The notes beneath the pieces are model-generated. The model worked only from the letters and a program-made list of their open reading frames with translations. It was not told where the DNA came from and did not search any database. Of a stretch of 14,375 nucleotides of DNA, positions 8,101 to 14,375 are shown in pieces. This DNA comes from Lentisphaeria bacterium. Lineage in GTDB: Bacteria; Verrucomicrobiota; Lentisphaeria; Oligosphaerales; JAFGRS01. Both the position numbers and the translations under genes were made by a program. Each line of letters opens with the position of its first letter. Position 1 is the first letter of the stretch. The DNA is taken from positions 1-14,375 of the forward strand of contig JAFGRS010000702.1 in NCBI GenBank assembly GCA_016935045.1, in the 5' to 3' direction.

Positions 8101-10490
8101 AGGGAGAGTCCTTCCTGGTTGGCCACGGCATCGGGTTCACCGGCCTGTTCCCCCAGGAGCAGTCGGATGATGTCCCTGGCCTGGGTCTCGACGGCGGCCA
8201 GGTCCAGGGCGGCCAGGATGTCGTCCGGGGTCCCCTCCCGCGGGAGACCCTCCTGGGCCGTGCCGAGGGCCAGGTTGTAGATCCCGAAGAGGCCCGCCAC
8301 CTCGCCGCTGTGAATCAGAAACGGACAACCCCAGAGGACCCGCGTCTGCTGCAGGCTCTGGTCGGCCGAGGCCGCCATGAACTGGGTACCCGTGCCGTCC
8401 TCGCCGGCGTAGCGCTTGTGGGCCTTGAGGAAGACGGCCTGAATCTTGCCGTAGAGCCCGGGATTGTCCTCCCGGGAATGGAGGGCCGATTCGCCCCCGA
8501 TGACCAGCCCCCAGCGCTCGCAGGTGTCCCCCAGCAACAGGGAGGCATGCAGGCAGATCCAGGCGTTGCCGAGCAGGGTCTTGAGTGCCGTGTCGGCATC
8601 GAGGGTCCCTTTCTCCTCGGCCAATTCGGCCCGGCGCTTGCCGACATCCTCCCGCACGGCAGCCAGCACGATCCCGAGTTTCTCCTGGACGATGGGACTC
8701 AACACCGGCTTCTCGGTGGCCCCGAACTGGCGTTTGAGGCGGCCCAGGATGCGTTGCAGGTCGTTCCAGGCATCCTTGTCGGGCTCGATCTCCTCGGCCA
8801 CGCGGCGGAGGTTCTCTCTGAGTCGGTTGTCCACGTCCTCGGGGAGGGGTTCCTGGCGATCGCGGTAGGCTTTCCGGGTCACGTGGACTTCGTCGCGGAG
8901 TTTGTAGGCCTGATCCTTGAGGAGGAAGGCGTGGGCGCGGGATTTCTCGGAGAGGCGGTCGAGCAACTGGCGGCGGACCTTGAGGATGTCCGCCAACTCC
9001 GTCTGGTAATCGGCTTCGAGCGCATCGCGTACGGCGCGGAAGGCATCCTTCTCCGGCTCGGACCAGCGTTTCGCGGCGGCCTCCCCGGCGGCAATGGGGG
9101 CGAGGACCGTCGCGCCGCGGTCGAAGATGGCCTTGGCATCGAGACAGCGCCGGGACAGCTCCCGTCGCAGCATGGCCAGTTCCTTCAGGGTCCGGCCGCG
9201 GGCCTCTGCACCGGCCTGGGCTTCGAGTGCCTCGGAGAAGGCCTGCAGCGCCGTGCTCTCACTGTCCGCCTTGTCGACCATGGCCCGCGTGACCACCTCC
9301 CGTACCGCCGGGAGGTCCTCGACGCGCTCCCTGGCCTCGAGCTTCGCGAAGGGAGCATTGCTGAGGAACTCCCGCGCGCCGCGGCGCCCGTCCATGTACT
9401 GCACCACGTCCAGGCGTTCCCGCACATCCGCTTCCGCCGAGAGGGGCTCGGGGCTGTTGGCAAGGTTCTCCAGCTTGTCGAGGAAGAGCTGCTCGGCGTC
9501 CCAGGACTTCTGCCGCGTCTCCACCGTGTGGTCCGCCCGTTCGTTCTCCAGGGCACGGTAGAAGGAACTCGCTCCGGAGTGTCCCCGGGCCTGGTTGTCG
9601 AGGAAGGCCAGGAGGACGTGGCGGCGCGGGCGGTTGGCCTTGACGGCCTCCGCGACGGCGAGGAGGGCGGCGCAGTTTGCGGCCCCCCGGGCGCCGGGGG
9701 ACAGGGTCGGGATCTCGCCGAAGGAATCCAGATTGGCGGCCAGGATGATCAGCTCCTCCTTCTCCTGGCTGAAGATGGGGCTCGTGCCGCGGAAGTAGGC
9801 GAAGAGGTTGCGGCCCGTGCCGGGCTCCCAGGCAATCTCGCTGTGGATGACCGCTTCCCTGCCCTCGGGGATGTCGGCGGCGGGACCCGTGTAGAAGAAA
9901 CGCAACAGGTTCGTGCTGCAGTTGACGTAGTGGGCGTGGCGGCTTTCGGTCATGCCGGAACGCACGAAGATGGCCGCCTTGGCCCCCAGGCGGAAGGCGC
10001 GCAGCCAGCTGTCTCCCGTGTTGTAGTCCATGACCACGATGGCGCCGCGCACGTCCTTGCGCGCGAAATCGTCCGCGGCCGCCTTGCCCACATGCACGAT
10101 CCGGGCCCGGACTCCGTCGGGCTGGGTCACCGGCGGGATGATGCCGTTGGGACGCATGGGGACCAGCGGCAGGGGCGTGGCGCGCCCCTCGATGGCGACC
10201 TCGCAGCGCAGGACCCTGCTCTGGGGCACGGGAAACGGCTGCACCACGATGCGGTCGGGCTCGATGGCCTGCAGGCGTTCCAGGACGGCGTCCGCGGCCC
10301 GCGCGGCCTCCGCGGTCCCGCTGAGGCGGTGGGGCTCCCGGGTGAGGGCCTCGCAATCGGCGCGGAAGTCGCCGCGGACACTCCCGGCGGCGGCGATGCC
10401 GAAGCACAGCACCATCAGGGGCATCGGATTCTGGCTGCGGAACCGTCTCATCATGGCGAAGGTTTCCCGGTCTACGCTCATGCCCGTCAT
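5124..10490 (-). CDS. Giant FtsX/MacB-type ABC permease with PA and degenerate M28 peptidase ectodomain (1788 aa)
   Basis: Start chosen at the ATG that overlaps the upstream stop (TGATG), because upstream codons would run into the ATPase gene. Residues 22-39 form a signal or first membrane segment. Residues 128-176 look like a PA domain. An M28-like core follows: ANLDS (D255 kept, H changed to N253), GARGAAN (metal Asp replaced by G269) and LDNQARG (the Glu-Glu pair replaced by Q300-A301), so peptidase activity is probably lost. About 326-620 is charged and helical, and 640-1090 is an exported region I do not recognise. Membrane segments lie at about 1098-1120, 1130-1149, 1156-1180 and 1226-1247, then a periplasmic domain, then 1504-1522, 1543-1567 and 1592-1612 with the FtsX motif ADRQKEIYTFSALG. 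A 175-residue cytoplasmic tail ends the protein. It probably pairs with the neighbouring ATPases. Usual MacB/FtsX permeases are 300-850 aa. Confidence 0.85.
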   Translation of the reverse strand: MTGMSVDRETFAMMRRFRSQNPMPLMVLCFGIAAAGSVRGDFRADCEALTREPHRLSGTAEAARAADAVLERLQAIEPDRIVVQPFPVPQSRVLRCEVAIEGRATPLPLVPMRPNGIIPPVTQPDGVRARIVHVGKAAADDFARKDVRGAIVVMDYNTGDSWLRAFRLGAKAAIFVRSGMTESRHAHYVNCSTNLLRFFYTGPAADIPEGREAVIHSEIAWEPGTGRNLFAYFRGTSPIFSQEKEELIILAANLDSFGEIPTLSPGARGAANCAALLAVAEAVKANRPRRHVLLAFLDNQARGHSGASSFYRALENERADHTVETRQKSWDAEQLFLDKLENLANSPEPLSAEADVRERLDVVQYMDGRRGAREFLSNAPFAKLEARERVEDLPAVREVVTRAMVDKADSESTALQAFSEALEAQAGAEARGRTLKELAMLRRELSRRCLDAKAIFDRGATVLAPIAAGEAAAKRWSEPEKDAFRAVRDALEADYQTELADILKVRRQLLDRLSEKSRAHAFLLKDQAYKLRDEVHVTRKAYRDRQEPLPEDVDNRLRENLRRVAEEIEPDKDAWNDLQRILGRLKRQFGATEKPVLSPIVQEKLGIVLAAVREDVGKRRAELAEEKGTLDADTALKTLLGNAWICLHASLLLGDTCERWGLVIGGESALHSREDNPGLYGKIQAVFLKAHKRYAGEDGTGTQFMAASADQSLQQTRVLWGCPFLIHSGEVAGLFGIYNLALGTAQEGLPREGTPDDILAALDLAAVETQARDIIRLLLGEQAGEPDAVANQEGLSLRRGIVAGKEYITPGFKDDAVNGPMVMGLLPGSSIPNNPMPGAIVQFRLNASYSLAYSPVKPYAFDNFQVIRTTRNGVYGMGPVSGGWIWNVRGGIAAVFDEAGQAVQVSDAESHRTVRWRLNVFRCKTGQAPLPPQLRTEKLPGEDVQILSARANAGLDRKKSFSETVDGIVSWYCDDREKGIKLFSLRQLVGLNNGPETFDEKSDEHDPIGEGFSMLGEPPVIDVPARSSADLWRLNQSRLALLQDKGIQDSSLAELHGRSEDILIEAAGESSPLRRESLATSSFWASQPVYRKVRRMLDDLVFAVLILLGLSVPFAFAVERVVVGAATIYRQISWFASFFAVTFIILYFSHPAFAIANTPIIIFLGFAILLMSAMVIFIIMRKFEYELKALQGMTATVHASDVSGISTFMAAMHMGISTMRRRPLRTALTAITIILLTFTILCFASFGTQSGIVTLFSAPNPPYSGIFVHNVNWQPLSEDLRDIIQGRWPHQLAVCRRLWISPKTQDNPGLLISRSDATSPVTIRGILGVDPGELEQRQDMAGLFGALDDETVLITTAVADNLGAQAGDTVLIKGLRLRVGKLLDAVRVSAAKDMDTSSLLPADFTEASSTQQTTQMDEEAEMMTQRNWASLPVDQVAIVSADTAKFLGAALYGLMVYTKDTTEAEDVAEDLGRMLPMPVAATRGNGVYRHLLGTVLKASGAKDLFFPIVLGGLVIFGTMLGSVADRQKEIYTFSALGLAPRHVATLFFAESMVYSLLGGMGGYLLAQGTMKLLGVLSEYGIVRVPEMNMSSTNTIVTILLVMATVLVSAIYPAVKASRSANPGLMRMWRPPAPQGDILDLVFPFTVSEYDITGVVSFLREHFANHTDTGLGRFMTSNVELARDEDGSLGLDATLALAPFDLGVSQTFALRSAPSEIAGIDEVRVILKRLSGQPKDWRRLNKVFLDDLRQQFLIWRSIPHETMELYRERTLTALGQADTSAQPPQREDA

Positions 10491-11329
10491 CACTCGGTTT
10501 GACCGCCGATACTGCCGACTTCGATGTGGACCTCGTCGCGTCTGGCCAGGCGTTCGATCTGGCCGTCCCGGATCCACATCAGACGGTCACACATGTTCAT
10601 CATCCGATGGTCGTGGGTCGCGCAGATGATGGTGACGTTCTGTTTCTCGTTGAGTCGCTTGAGGATGTCGAGGATCTCCTGGCCCGTGCGCAGGTCCAGG
10701 TTGCCGGTGGGCTCGTCGCAGAGCAGGACGCTGGGACGGTTGGCCAGGCTGCGGGCGATCGCCACGCGCTGCTGCTGGCCGCCGCTCATCTCGATGGGAC
10801 GGTGATGCCAGCGGTCCTTGAGACCCACGATGTCCAGCAGGTCCATGCCGCGCTCCCGGGCTTCGTCGGGCCGCACCCCGCCGAAGGCCATGGGGGTCGT
10901 GACGTTCTCCAGCGCGGTCATGTACTTGATCAGGTTGTAGCTTTGGAAGATATAGCCGATCTTGTGGCAGCGGAGGTAGGCCAGTTCCTCGGCGGTGAGC
11001 TGGGCCACATCCACCTCGTCGATGAACACGCGCCCGGTGGTGGGGCTGTCCAGGGCCCCGATCATGTTGAAGAACGTGCTCTTGCCGGAGCCGGAGGGCC
11101 CCATCACCGCGATGAACTCGCCGGTCAGGATGTGGACGTCCACGCCGCGGAGCGCCTCCGTGACCACGTCCTTCATCAGGTAGCTCTTCTTGAGCCCGAC
11201 CGTACGGATGATCACACGACCCTGCGTGGTCGGCGGGCCCTGGCCGGGGGACGCGTTCTCCGCGGACGGCTGCGATGCCGCCGGGCCGGCTGCGGGTTCC
11301 GCACTGACGTGTGTGCTGTGTTCATCCAT
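10490..11329 (-). CDS. ABC transporter ATP-binding protein, LolD/MacB type (279 aa)
   Basis: A cytoplasmic ATPase for an FtsX-type exporter or lipoprotein-type transporter. Motifs: Walker A GPSGSGKST at 77-85, Q129 in FQSYNL, signature MSGGQ at 181-185, Walker B ending in D205-E206, and H239 in THDH. The first 37 residues are an Ala/Pro/Ser/Gly-rich extension absent from the second ATPase; if the real start is later, that part would be untranslated, but no better ATG is visible before the ABC domain. The gene lies 31 bp after the 491-aa permease stop, and its own stop overlaps the start of the giant permease by one base. It is therefore placed between two permeases and could serve both as a heterodimer. 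The C-terminus (RLARRDEVHIEVGS) matches that of the 241-aa ATPase, which points to duplication within the operon. Confidence 0.93.
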   Translation of the reverse strand: MDEHSTHVSAEPAAGPAASQPSAENASPGQGPPTTQGRVIIRTVGLKKSYLMKDVVTEALRGVDVHILTGEFIAVMGPSGSGKSTFFNMIGALDSPTTGRVFIDEVDVAQLTAEELAYLRCHKIGYIFQSYNLIKYMTALENVTTPMAFGGVRPDEARERGMDLLDIVGLKDRWHHRPIEMSGGQQQRVAIARSLANRPSVLLCDEPTGNLDLRTGQEILDILKRLNEKQNVTIICATHDHRMMNMCDRLMWIRDGQIERLARRDEVHIEVGSIGGQTE

Positions 11330-11360
11330 GGCCGTTCCACTCGCGCGTGAGGAAGATCCC

Positions 11361-12836
11361 TTACTCGATCCGCATCGCTTCCATGGGCGCCAGCCGCGCG
11401 GCCTTGTAGGAGGGCAGCACCGCCGCCACCGCCGCCAGCAGCATGCCCATGATCACGCTTGCCAGCATCCCCAGAAGCATGTCGCCGACCGGAATCGCCC
11501 TGACAAAGTTGACACCGAAGGCAACCAACATGCGCCCAAGACCGATCAGCGCACCCAGAATCGCCCCAATCACACCCCCGACAACCCCCAGAATGGAACT
11601 CTCGAGGACGAACATCAGCATGATGAAACCGTCCAGCGCCCCCAGGCACTTCAGGGTCGCAATCTCGGTGAAACGCTCCGTCACGGTCATCAGCATCGCA
11701 TTGCAGATGCCGATGCCGCACACCAGGAGGGATACGAACAGCAGCCAGGCCAACCGGTCGCCCAACCCCATGAAGCCGCTCCCCGCGTCCATGGTGAGGC
11801 GCTCGGCGTCCAGAAGGGCCGCCGTCTCGTCACGCGCCGAAGCGAGTTCCGTCACCCTCTCGACGTTGAGTCCCGAGGTGTCGATGCCGCTGTCCTGCAT
11901 GCGGCTGAGGTAGCGGGTGGCGAAGCGGGCCCCGTCGAGGTAGCCCCACATCATCACCACGTTGACGTCCGCGGGCATGACGTTGGCCTGCTGGGCGATG
12001 AGTTGGCGGCACTTCTCGCTGTCCATCGTTTTCTCCAGGCGGATGACGTCCAGCAGTCTCTGTGCCTGGTCGGCAACGATCGGAGCCACGTCGGTTTCGT
12101 CAAAGACAAAGCCCGCCTGGCGGACGGTAGCGCCGAAGGCGCCCTCGGCGTCCACGAGGGCTTCGAGGACCTGGCGCGAGCCCAGCGCCCGGGAGATCTG
12201 CGCAATGGCCTGGCGGCGCCCCTGGAGCACCCGCGCGGCATGGTCTTCGAGGGCGGGGACCCCGGCCAGAAACTGCTCCAGGTCTTCGAAGGGGGTGATG
12301 AATCGCACCGACTTGATCTGGGACAGGGCCGTGCGGAACTGCTTCATCCCCTTCTCGTCCCGGAGACGGTGGAAAACCTGGATGCCGCGGGCGGTGTGGA
12401 TCATGGCACGGCGTTTGGCATAGTCCAGGTCGTTGAAGAACTCCAGGTAGGTGATGGCCTGCACGGCGCCGCGATGGAAGGTGCCGATGTCGCTGTCGGA
12501 GAGCTTGCCATGGGTCTGGATTTCGCGGTAGAGGCTGCTGCCTTCGGGGCTGCCGGCGAGGTCATGGAGAATGGACTCGGGGCTGCCCGGGTTGGTGAGT
12601 TTGGCGCTCCACGAGTAGACCAGGCGCATGCGGGCGATCCGTTCCCGGGTGTTGGTGGCGATGGAACGCTTGATGAGACTCTCGCTGAGGATGTTCATCA
12701 GGAAGGCCACGGCCACCGCAATCACGGCCACCGTCACCGAGGCCCGGAAGAGCCGATAACGAATGCCGTCCGCCGTGACTTTGACCGTGCGCCCCACTCC
12801 CAACCACGGTTGCTCGGCAAGGGTGATCTGCTTCAT
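11361..12836 (-). CDS. FtsX/MacB-type ABC transporter permease (491 aa)
   Basis: Inner-membrane subunit of an ABC transporter of the MacB/LolC/FtsX superfamily. The classic topology is visible: one membrane segment at about 30-50, a large periplasmic region at 51-360 that is mostly helical and charged, and three segments at about 361-383, 403-440 and 453-475. The conserved block TERFTEIATLKCLGA sits at 386-400 and the family-typical end PSYKAARLAPMEAMRIE closes the protein. The periplasmic part does not resemble the usual MacB core domain by eye and may be specific to this system. The ATG at 12836 overlaps the stop of the PqqD-like gene by four bases (ATGA), and the ATPase gene follows after 31 bp. 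These two are the most obvious permease-ATPase pair. Confidence 0.9.
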   Translation of the reverse strand: MKQITLAEQPWLGVGRTVKVTADGIRYRLFRASVTVAVIAVAVAFLMNILSESLIKRSIATNTRERIARMRLVYSWSAKLTNPGSPESILHDLAGSPEGSSLYREIQTHGKLSDSDIGTFHRGAVQAITYLEFFNDLDYAKRRAMIHTARGIQVFHRLRDEKGMKQFRTALSQIKSVRFITPFEDLEQFLAGVPALEDHAARVLQGRRQAIAQISRALGSRQVLEALVDAEGAFGATVRQAGFVFDETDVAPIVADQAQRLLDVIRLEKTMDSEKCRQLIAQQANVMPADVNVVMMWGYLDGARFATRYLSRMQDSGIDTSGLNVERVTELASARDETAALLDAERLTMDAGSGFMGLGDRLAWLLFVSLLVCGIGICNAMLMTVTERFTEIATLKCLGALDGFIMLMFVLESSILGVVGGVIGAILGALIGLGRMLVAFGVNFVRAIPVGDMLLGMLASVIMGMLLAAVAAVLPSYKAARLAPMEAMRIE

Positions 12837-13213
12837 GGTTTTTCCTGCATCACGATGGCCACAAGCCCGTGCCGGATGAGAAGCTGCAGATACCCCGTCA
12901 CCGCCGCACGCGCCTCGTGAAACGTCAGCCGATAGCGGTCACGGAAGCGCTCGGTGATGTCCTCCACGGTACACCTGCCGTCACACCATTCCCAGATCAG
13001 CCGTCCCACAGCGTCCAGCGTGATCTCACGCTCGGCCCGGAAGGGCACAATCCAGGAGACCGGCGGCACCATCCAGTTCGGTCGCTTCCGTTTGACGTAT
13101 AACCTTACCTCGTTCCGCTGATTTTCTACCACCCGGACCGCGGTATTTCGACTTGGGCGCGCCCGCAGCATGGGCAGCCAGCTGCCGTCGGCGGGAGGGG
13201 ACGGCTTGCTCAC
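12833..13213 (-). CDS. PqqD-like (RRE-fold) protein (126 aa)
   Basis: Resembles the PqqD family (PF05402), whose winged-helix RRE fold binds peptide precursors in RiPP pathways. The match lies at about 49-120: a conserved hydrophobic stretch, ITLDAVGRLIWEWCDG at 64-79, TVEDI at 82-86, and a helical end with YLQLLIRHGLV at 108-118. The GTG start at 13213 is chosen because it overlaps the upstream stop by four bases (GTGA), as its own stop does with the next gene. A longer open frame to 13993 has a Pro/Arg-rich, non-protein-like upstream part and is a shadow of the neighbour. An ATG at 13171 is an alternative start. PqqD-like proteins also occur beside ABC exporters without an obvious RiPP enzyme, so a recruiting or assembly role is possible. 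The family call is good, the partner is unknown. Confidence 0.8.
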   Translation of the reverse strand: MSKPSPPADGSWLPMLRARPSRNTAVRVVENQRNEVRLYVKRKRPNWMVPPVSWIVPFRAEREITLDAVGRLIWEWCDGRCTVEDITERFRDRYRLTFHEARAAVTGYLQLLIRHGLVAIVMQEKP

Positions 13214-14082
13214 AGGGCCACCTCCAGACCGCCGCAGCAGCGCAGTGCGGCCCCGGGGCGGGTCCTGGGGCGGCGCCCCATCGGCGCTTCGCGGCTGAGG
13301 TGGTAGAGCCGTCCGTCCTCCGGGCAGATCCAGCAGGCGGCGTCCACGCGGCGGCGGCCGTACATCAGGTCGACGATGTTGACATGGCGGCGGTAGGCCT
13401 GCAGGCGGTGCAGCGTGTGAGTGGCGCGCTCCTGACGGACCTCGCGCTCCACCCTGTAGCCGTGGCGGACCTGACGGCGCAACCACGGTGACAAGCCGAC
13501 GTCGAGCCACTGCTCGACCATGCCCCGACGGCTGAAATGGTCCCAGACGCGACGTTTCTCGGCCGAGAAGCTGACCTGGTGGCGGGCGGGCTCGGCAATG
13601 CACTTCTCGAAGGTGTAGTGGGCCCCCGTGCGCAGGTCCAGACCGAATGCCTTCCAGCGCCCCTGTCCGCTCGGGGTAACGGGTTCGGGAGCGATGGAAT
13701 CGAGGACGGCAGCCTCGGTCGCGTCGTGCCTGCGACGGGGCCAGAGGAACACCGCCTCGACGAGGCATTGCTCGGCCTCGAAGTAGAGGCCGAAGCGCGA
13801 GGATGCCCGCCCGTCGGGGAGTCCCGCGGAGACCCCTTCCCGACCTCCATGGGAGATGCGGCGGGGGTCCTTCAGGCCGTCCTCCTCCAGGCGTCCCCGG
13901 TAGTCGCCGAGTATCCGCTCCATGTCCGGACGTCCGGAAACCTGCCGCCAATCGAGTTCGAAACGGAACTGGTAGCGGTCCGCAAACACGCACCGCCCGG
14001 TGGCCGGGTTGCGCGTGAACTGCAGCAACTCCCAGTCATCCGGCAAATGCACCCGCAATTGACGCCAGATCCAGCTTTGCAC
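13210..14082 (-). CDS. Conserved-looking protein of unknown function, first gene of the operon (290 aa)
   Basis: I do not recognise a named family. There is no signal peptide or membrane segment, so it is probably cytoplasmic. The protein seems to have two parts that begin alike: residues 9-135 (LPDDWELLQF, then GRCVFADRYQFRFELDW) and 142-290 (GRWKAFGLDL, then HQVSFSAEKRRVW). Both look like alternating beta strands, loosely recalling the PsbP/DcrB/Mog1 type of fold; this is a guess. Cysteines at C250 and C253 in ACWICPEDG and a C282-C283 pair near the end could bind metal. The GTG start is set by AGGAGAG at 14086-14092, with about 4-5 bases of spacing. It overlaps the PqqD-like gene by four bases, so the two probably work together. 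No convincing promoter is visible. Confidence 0.75.
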   Translation of the reverse strand: MQSWIWRQLRVHLPDDWELLQFTRNPATGRCVFADRYQFRFELDWRQVSGRPDMERILGDYRGRLEEDGLKDPRRISHGGREGVSAGLPDGRASSRFGLYFEAEQCLVEAVFLWPRRRHDATEAAVLDSIAPEPVTPSGQGRWKAFGLDLRTGAHYTFEKCIAEPARHQVSFSAEKRRVWDHFSRRGMVEQWLDVGLSPWLRRQVRHGYRVEREVRQERATHTLHRLQAYRRHVNIVDLMYGRRRVDAACWICPEDGRLYHLSREAPMGRRPRTRPGAALRCCGGLEVAL

Positions 14083-14146
14083 AGACTCTCCTGCGCCGCC
14101 CGATACGCGGGGTGGCAGACCACAGCGCCGCGCAACATGACTCCTC

Positions 14147-14170
14147 AGAAAGCCCTTTGCAAGGGATTCT
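14147..14170. repeat. Imperfect hairpin upstream of the operon
   Basis: AGAA at 14147-14150 and CCCTT at 14153-14157 pair with AAGGG at 14161-14165 and TTCT at 14167-14170 around a TGC loop, with a small internal bulge. It lies 65 bases before the first operon gene. It could be a leader structure or the end of an upstream transcript. There is no T-run. Confidence 0.35.
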
Positions 14171-14181
14171 TCCCGCGGAAC

Positions 14182-14286
14182 GTAAGGCCTCAGTCAAACC
14201 CGCGAATGCCCGCGCGGCCGCGAGCGTTCCATGCCCACTGGAGCGCGAGCGTACCGCGAGCATCCCTACGTTGACTGAGGCCTTAC
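14182..14286 (-). mobile_element. 105-bp MITE-like element (copy 2, complete)
   Basis: The ends are perfect 16-bp terminal inverted repeats: GTAAGGCCTCAGTCAA at 14182-14197 and its reverse complement at 14271-14286. Immediately outside, CGCGGAAC (14174-14181) and CGCGGAGC (14287-14294) are direct repeats with one mismatch, as expected of an 8-bp target duplication. The inside has no credible gene and includes CGCGGCCGCG near 14213-14222. A near-identical inverted copy starts the window. The size, terminal repeats and flanking duplication fit a non-autonomous element moved by a transposase elsewhere. Confidence 0.65.
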
Positions 14287-14375
14287 CGCGGAGCAGGGCT
14301 GTTTCAAGATCCCAACGCCGCCGCCGGGCTTGTCCCGGTGGAGCGCCGATCGGAGGGCGGGGAGGGGGCGCGGCC
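14287..14375. other. Right edge, no feature recognised
   Basis: GC-rich sequence beyond the MITE-like element. A short hairpin CCGGG/CCCGG at 14328-14342 is possible. I see no start codon with a ribosome binding site and no gene fragment that can be named. Confidence 0.4.

Noticed and set aside
3288..10502. A 7.2-kb plus-strand open frame of 2404 codons antisense to the giant permease and OPT-like genes
   Set aside because: It uses exactly the reversed codons of the minus-strand genes, so it stays open because those genes avoid TTA, CTA and TCA. Its product is a monotonous Gly/Glu/Asp/His/Ala-rich sequence without domains, while the minus strand encodes clear families.
10491..10577. Longer N-terminus for the giant permease
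   Set aside because: The added 29 residues lie within the ATPase gene and are Arg/Pro-rich. The ATG that overlaps the ATPase stop puts the hydrophobic segment at a normal signal-peptide position.
10499..12920. Plus-strand open frames opposite the 279-aa ATPase and the 491-aa permease
   Set aside because: They are reversed-codon shadows of the genes with clear ABC motifs. The translations are low in complexity and have no family features.
13214..13993. Upstream extension of the PqqD-like gene
   Set aside because: The Pro/Arg-rich sequence is a shadow of the 290-aa gene. The GTG that overlaps the upstream stop by four bases explains the start.
14134..14162. Minus-strand promoter for the operon: TTGCAA, 17 bases, CATGTT
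   Set aside because: The boxes match the consensus at only four and three of six positions, and the -35 box overlaps the hairpin loop. The spacing and location fit, but the match is too weak to call.

Overview
The window is GC-rich, uses Shine-Dalgarno starts, and is gene-dense except for short repeat-filled gaps. The gene types (an OPT-like transporter of a kind I associate with Planctomycetota, Lentisphaerota and Kiritimatiellota; very large FtsX-type permeases; a PqqD-like protein beside an ABC exporter; a membrane-anchored class III cyclase) suggest the PVC or neighbouring phyla. There is no rRNA or tRNA here, so the taxon is an inference.

Layout. 1-85: a truncated copy of a short dispersed repeat. 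105-133: a likely promoter. 190-2088 (+): a polytopic membrane protein ending in an intact adenylate-cyclase catalytic domain. 2089-2355: a convergent intergenic gap with direct repeats and two inverted REP-like hairpins. 2356-14082 (-): seven tightly packed genes, almost certainly one operon, transcribed right to left. 14182-14286: a complete 105-bp MITE-like copy of the repeat seen at the left edge.

The operon in order of transcription is: a 290-aa protein of unknown function; a 126-aa PqqD/RRE-like protein; a 491-aa FtsX/MacB-type permease; a 279-aa LolD/MacB-type ATPase; a 1788-aa FtsX-type permease carrying a huge exported region with a PA domain and a degenerate M28 peptidase domain; a 672-aa OPT-family-like transporter; and a second, 241-aa LolD/MacB-type ATPase. 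Four of the six junctions overlap by 1-4 nt or are 3 nt apart, so the products are probably made together.

Working hypothesis: this is a compound envelope transport machine with two ATPases and two FtsX-type permeases. A pseudo-peptidase ectodomain may bind ligand outside the membrane. The PqqD-like protein could be the peptide-recognition part, and the OPT-like protein may move a related peptide or chelate. The peptide theme (RRE fold, peptidase fold, oligopeptide-transporter fold) is inference from family resemblance. No radical SAM enzyme, precursor peptide, HlyD-type adaptor or outer-membrane channel is visible in the window.
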